A stretch of DNA of 64,000 nucleotides from Betaproteobacteria bacterium HGW-Betaproteobacteria-9 (GTDB lineage Bacteria > Pseudomonadota > Gammaproteobacteria > Burkholderiales > Burkholderiaceae_C). How positions within the stretch are numbered: position 1 is the stretch's first letter; the number at the start of each line of letters is the position of its first letter. The stretch covers positions 1 to 64,000 of the forward strand of contig PHCC01000022.1 of NCBI GenBank assembly GCA_002842215.1, read 5' to 3'. Of the stretch, positions 61,787 to 64,000 are shown one piece after another. Position numbers and translations under genes: made by a program. The notes under the pieces were generated by a model, which searched no databases, was not told the DNA's origin, and saw only the letters and a list, made by a program, of their open reading frames with translations.

Positions 61787-64000
61787 CACGAAGCTCCCCG
61801 TGCTGCGCGCTTTTCCGAAACCGTCAGGTGGTGGTCGTTGATGCGGTCACCGCCGAAGGTCTTGAACCAAGGCGCGCTCTCCACATCCTTGCCCCGGTCC
61901 TTGTCCCAGGTGATGTTGAGCTTGGGCTTTTTGTTGTGGCGCAGGACCTCGGCGGTCATGAAGGGTCGGATGTTCAAGCGTACGCCGTCGTTGAGGTCGG
62001 GGTTCCAGCCGATAGGCTGTTCGGACAGCTTCTTCCAGCGGACAAAGATGTCATAGGGCGGCTCGCCTTCGAGAATGAGCTCCAGGCGGCGCTTCAGGTC
62101 CTGGGCTGCGGCCAGGCGCTGCTGCGCACCGTCGATGCGGTCGCGCACGCCGGCCTCCTGCTGGCGTATCCAATCGCCCAGGTAGGTGTGGATGAGGCGC
62201 TCCAGCTTCTTGCGGTCGAGCTGGTGGTAGTTCACCAGCGCGGCAAAGCCATCCTTCAGGCCATCCCACACGTGCCAGATAAAGGGGCGGTGGTGGAAGC
62301 GCTTGGCGTGCTGCTCGAAAAACTTCTCGCGCAGCCAGACGTCCAGGCCCTTGCCGGCGCAATCGGCATCGGCCAGCAGCTTGTCGAGCACAGCGGGCTT
62401 CCAATTGCCGGGCTGCACGGTCTCCCAGGCGGCAATCAGCAGCTTGAGCAGGCGGTCATGCGCGGGCGCCTCGCCGCGCACCGAGGGCAGGCAGACGATA
62501 CCGTCGTCGTCGATGTGCTCGGCCAGCTTGTCGCAGCGGGCAATCCAGGTGCGGGCCTCATCGGCCAGCTCCATCGGCGTGTCGGTCTCGGCCGGCCAGC
62601 GGTAGCCGACCAGGCGGGCGACGGCGACCTGCAGCGGGTCGGTGGCGGGCTGCGGGTGGCCGTGGAACAGCCATTGGGTGGGGTCGTCGGAAAAGGGGCT
62701 CGGAAGCCCTGTCGGATATTTCGTAGCAGCTTCCTGTTCCCAATGCTTCAAATCGAATGGCACTCTTAGTAGGGTTGCATTAGTTACGTTGAGTTTTTGG
62801 TCCACAGAATAGACAGCATCAGCGAACTCTGAAGACTGGCAAAAAGTCAAGATGGCAGGGAGATGCTGCGGCAACTTTGGAACCAATACCGCGCATGACA
62901 TTTCATACGGAAAACCAAGAAAAAGAGAGCTTGGGTAAGGGCGAATTTGACGAACAGCCACCCCATTTTTTTTCCATATTGGGCGACCCTTTAGTCCCTC
63001 TCCCAGTGAGGCAACAAGCGCACCCCTTCCGCTATCCCATCGAAGAACAAGTTCATGCCCATCGTTGTGGGAAGAATCTGAGGAGGCGCTTTGAAGATAC
63101 AACCACCGTGCTGGCTCATACCTCACTTCCCAGAAATTGAGAAAGAATCGGTTGTTATCGCCCGAGGTTAGTCCTTGATACGAGTCGGCGAACTTTCCTA
63201 ACTCGTCAAAATCTGACGCAAAGAAAACAATCCGACCATCTGATGACTTGGATAGCCTCGCTTGCTCCACCTCCTTGACTTCGCAGAACTTAAGCGCTGC
63301 CTCTTTTTCCGAGGCAGAGCGCATTTCCGACACATCAAAACCGCATAAGGTCTGCATGGAATTCGGCTTTCCATTGCCAATCGACAACAACTGAACATTG
63401 AAGTCCCACATTGGGGTTTGAAATCCCTTTGCCCCGAGCAATGCAGTCATGCACCACGTGGAATTGACCAAAAGCAGCTTTCTCTGCGCAGAATACGACG
63501 CAAGGAACAACCAGTTCTGCGGCATCACGATTTGCACCACGCCAGCGCCCTTGTCGTAGCTGAGTTCCAAACAGCGTTCCAGGAATACGTTAGCCAGGTC
63601 GTTCTTCGCTTCCGGGTAGTGGGATTCGCAGTAGTCCTTCAGCGTGTCGTGCTGCTTTCCGCGCGCCAGGTAAGGCACGTTTGTCACCACCAGGTGGTAG
63701 CGGCCATCCAGCAGCCGGGCCGCATCCAGCAGGCCCTTGGCTGTGAGGGCCAAGTCCCAGCTGTCGTCCTGCAGCTCACTGGCCTGCCCCCACAGCGTGG
63801 GTGGGCGCTCGGTGGCCAGCGCCCGCCCCAGCAGGTCGCGCAGGGTGTCGAAGTTGGATGTAGCCAGGTCATTCTTCAGGCTGCGTGCCGGGTCCAGCAA
63901 GCTTCCCAGCAACGGTGCCTGGACGAAGCTGGCGTGCAGCAGGCCCAGCTCCTGTCGCAGGTAGGCGGCGTTGGCGGCGTCGTCCGGCACCAGGGCCATC
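61786..64000 (-). CDS. pglX: PglX-like N6-adenine DNA methyltransferase (partial, N-terminus beyond window)
   Basis: At least 738 aa; the 5' end lies right of 64000, so the ATG at 63999 is probably internal. Catalytic motif IV reads VVTNVPYLA (about 63665-63690), an NVPY variant of the NPPY of adenine methyltransferases; motif I must be outside the window. The middle part (TRD-like, from FLASYSAQRK to VPFDLKHW) is followed by a C-terminal helical domain with IWHVWDGLKDGF and WDKDRGKD segments seen in Eco57I/PglX-type enzymes. The TRD-encoding stretch is distinctly AT-richer than both flanks. In BREX, PglX marks self DNA. Confidence 0.82.
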   Translation of the reverse strand, partial: MALVPDDAANAAYLRQELGLLHASFVQAPLLGSLLDPARSLKNDLATSNFDTLRDLLGRALATERPPTLWGQASELQDDSWDLALTAKGLLDAARLLDGRYHLVVTNVPYLARGKQHDTLKDYCESHYPEAKNDLANVFLERCLELSYDKGAGVVQIVMPQNWLFLASYSAQRKLLLVNSTWCMTALLGAKGFQTPMWDFNVQLLSIGNGKPNSMQTLCGFDVSEMRSASEKEAALKFCEVKEVEQARLSKSSDGRIVFFASDFDELGKFADSYQGLTSGDNNRFFLNFWEVRYEPARWLYLQSASSDSSHNDGHELVLRWDSGRGALVASLGEGLKGRPIWKKNGVAVRQIRPYPSSLFLGFPYEMSCAVLVPKLPQHLPAILTFCQSSEFADAVYSVDQKLNVTNATLLRVPFDLKHWEQEAATKYPTGLPSPFSDDPTQWLFHGHPQPATDPLQVAVARLVGYRWPAETDTPMELADEARTWIARCDKLAEHIDDDGIVCLPSVRGEAPAHDRLLKLLIAAWETVQPGNWKPAVLDKLLADADCAGKGLDVWLREKFFEQHAKRFHHRPFIWHVWDGLKDGFAALVNYHQLDRKKLERLIHTYLGDWIRQQEAGVRDRIDGAQQRLAAAQDLKRRLELILEGEPPYDIFVRWKKLSEQPIGWNPDLNDGVRLNIRPFMTAEVLRHNKKPKLNITWDKDRGKDVESAPWFKTFGGDRINDHHLTVSEKRAARGAS

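Noticed and set aside
39385..64000. An integrase or transposase for the island
   Set aside because: I found no tyrosine or serine recombinase motif in any open frame of this stretch; it is expected outside the window.

Overview
The window looks like a betaproteobacterial (Burkholderiales, Comamonadaceae-like; Hydrogenophaga or a relative is plausible, but the genus is not proven) chromosome segment. It is GC-rich, with dense short operons joined by ATGA/GTGA overlaps, and the protein flavours (Uup, HemE, PriA, Rep, KatG, CcpA-type peroxidase) fit that group. A family of short GC-rich repeats sitting just behind gene 3' ends (11482-11566 and 20092-20168) also fits.

Left part (1-39338) is core-like. 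It holds uup, a hybrid sensor kinase with REC and HPt domains, and a MocR-type regulator divergent from a six-gene amino-acid export/turnover cluster (LysE, EamA, aminotransferase, PhzF, VOC, Ser/Thr dehydratase). Next come a second hybrid kinase, a histidine phosphatase, a creatininase-family amidohydrolase, AlaX, a CFA-synthase homologue, a DsbD-type reductase, a periplasmic redoxin, hemE and priA. hemE is flanked by two homologous ~280-bp noncoding blocks, each with two consensus DnaA boxes; the second block leads straight into priA. A MITE-like element with a perfect 29-bp terminal inverted repeat abuts the priA stop codon. Further on are a GAF/pseudo-receiver pair, a DUF167 protein, a second histidine phosphatase, katG, a lipoprotein plus a broken lipase-like gene (T6SS Tle1-like effector/immunity remnant), an AEC transporter, rep, and a di-haem cytochrome c peroxidase with an FNR/ANR-type box.

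At 39339-39384 the 3' 46 nt of a tRNA-Phe gene (minus strand, starting at the anticodon loop and ending in CCA) lie without a 5' half. This marks the left end of a genomic island that runs rightwards out of the window; base composition drops and nearly all genes from here are on the minus strand.

The island starts with a four-gene unit: an XRE regulator, a YaaW/UPF0174-like protein with a C-terminal zinc ribbon, a 49-aa membrane protein and a membrane-anchored coiled-coil protein. A second HTH regulator and two unknown proteins follow. From 64000 down to 45493 there is one long minus-strand operon: PglX-like adenine methyltransferase (cut by the window edge), OLD-family ATPase/TOPRIM nuclease, UvrD-like helicase (together a Gabija-like pair), GmrSD/BrxU-like DUF262-DUF1524 protein, a 1645-aa NERD + pseudokinase + kinase + SF1 helicase fusion, an unknown 496-aa winged-helix protein, PglZ and BrxL. 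The gene set mixes BREX (PglX, PglZ, BrxL, PglW-like NERD-kinase), Mokosh-like (kinase-helicase) and Gabija parts. It matches none of the BREX types I know as seen here: no BrxA, BrxB or BrxC/PglY is visible, although the operon's 5' end is outside the window. It is the best candidate for an undescribed defence system in this window.
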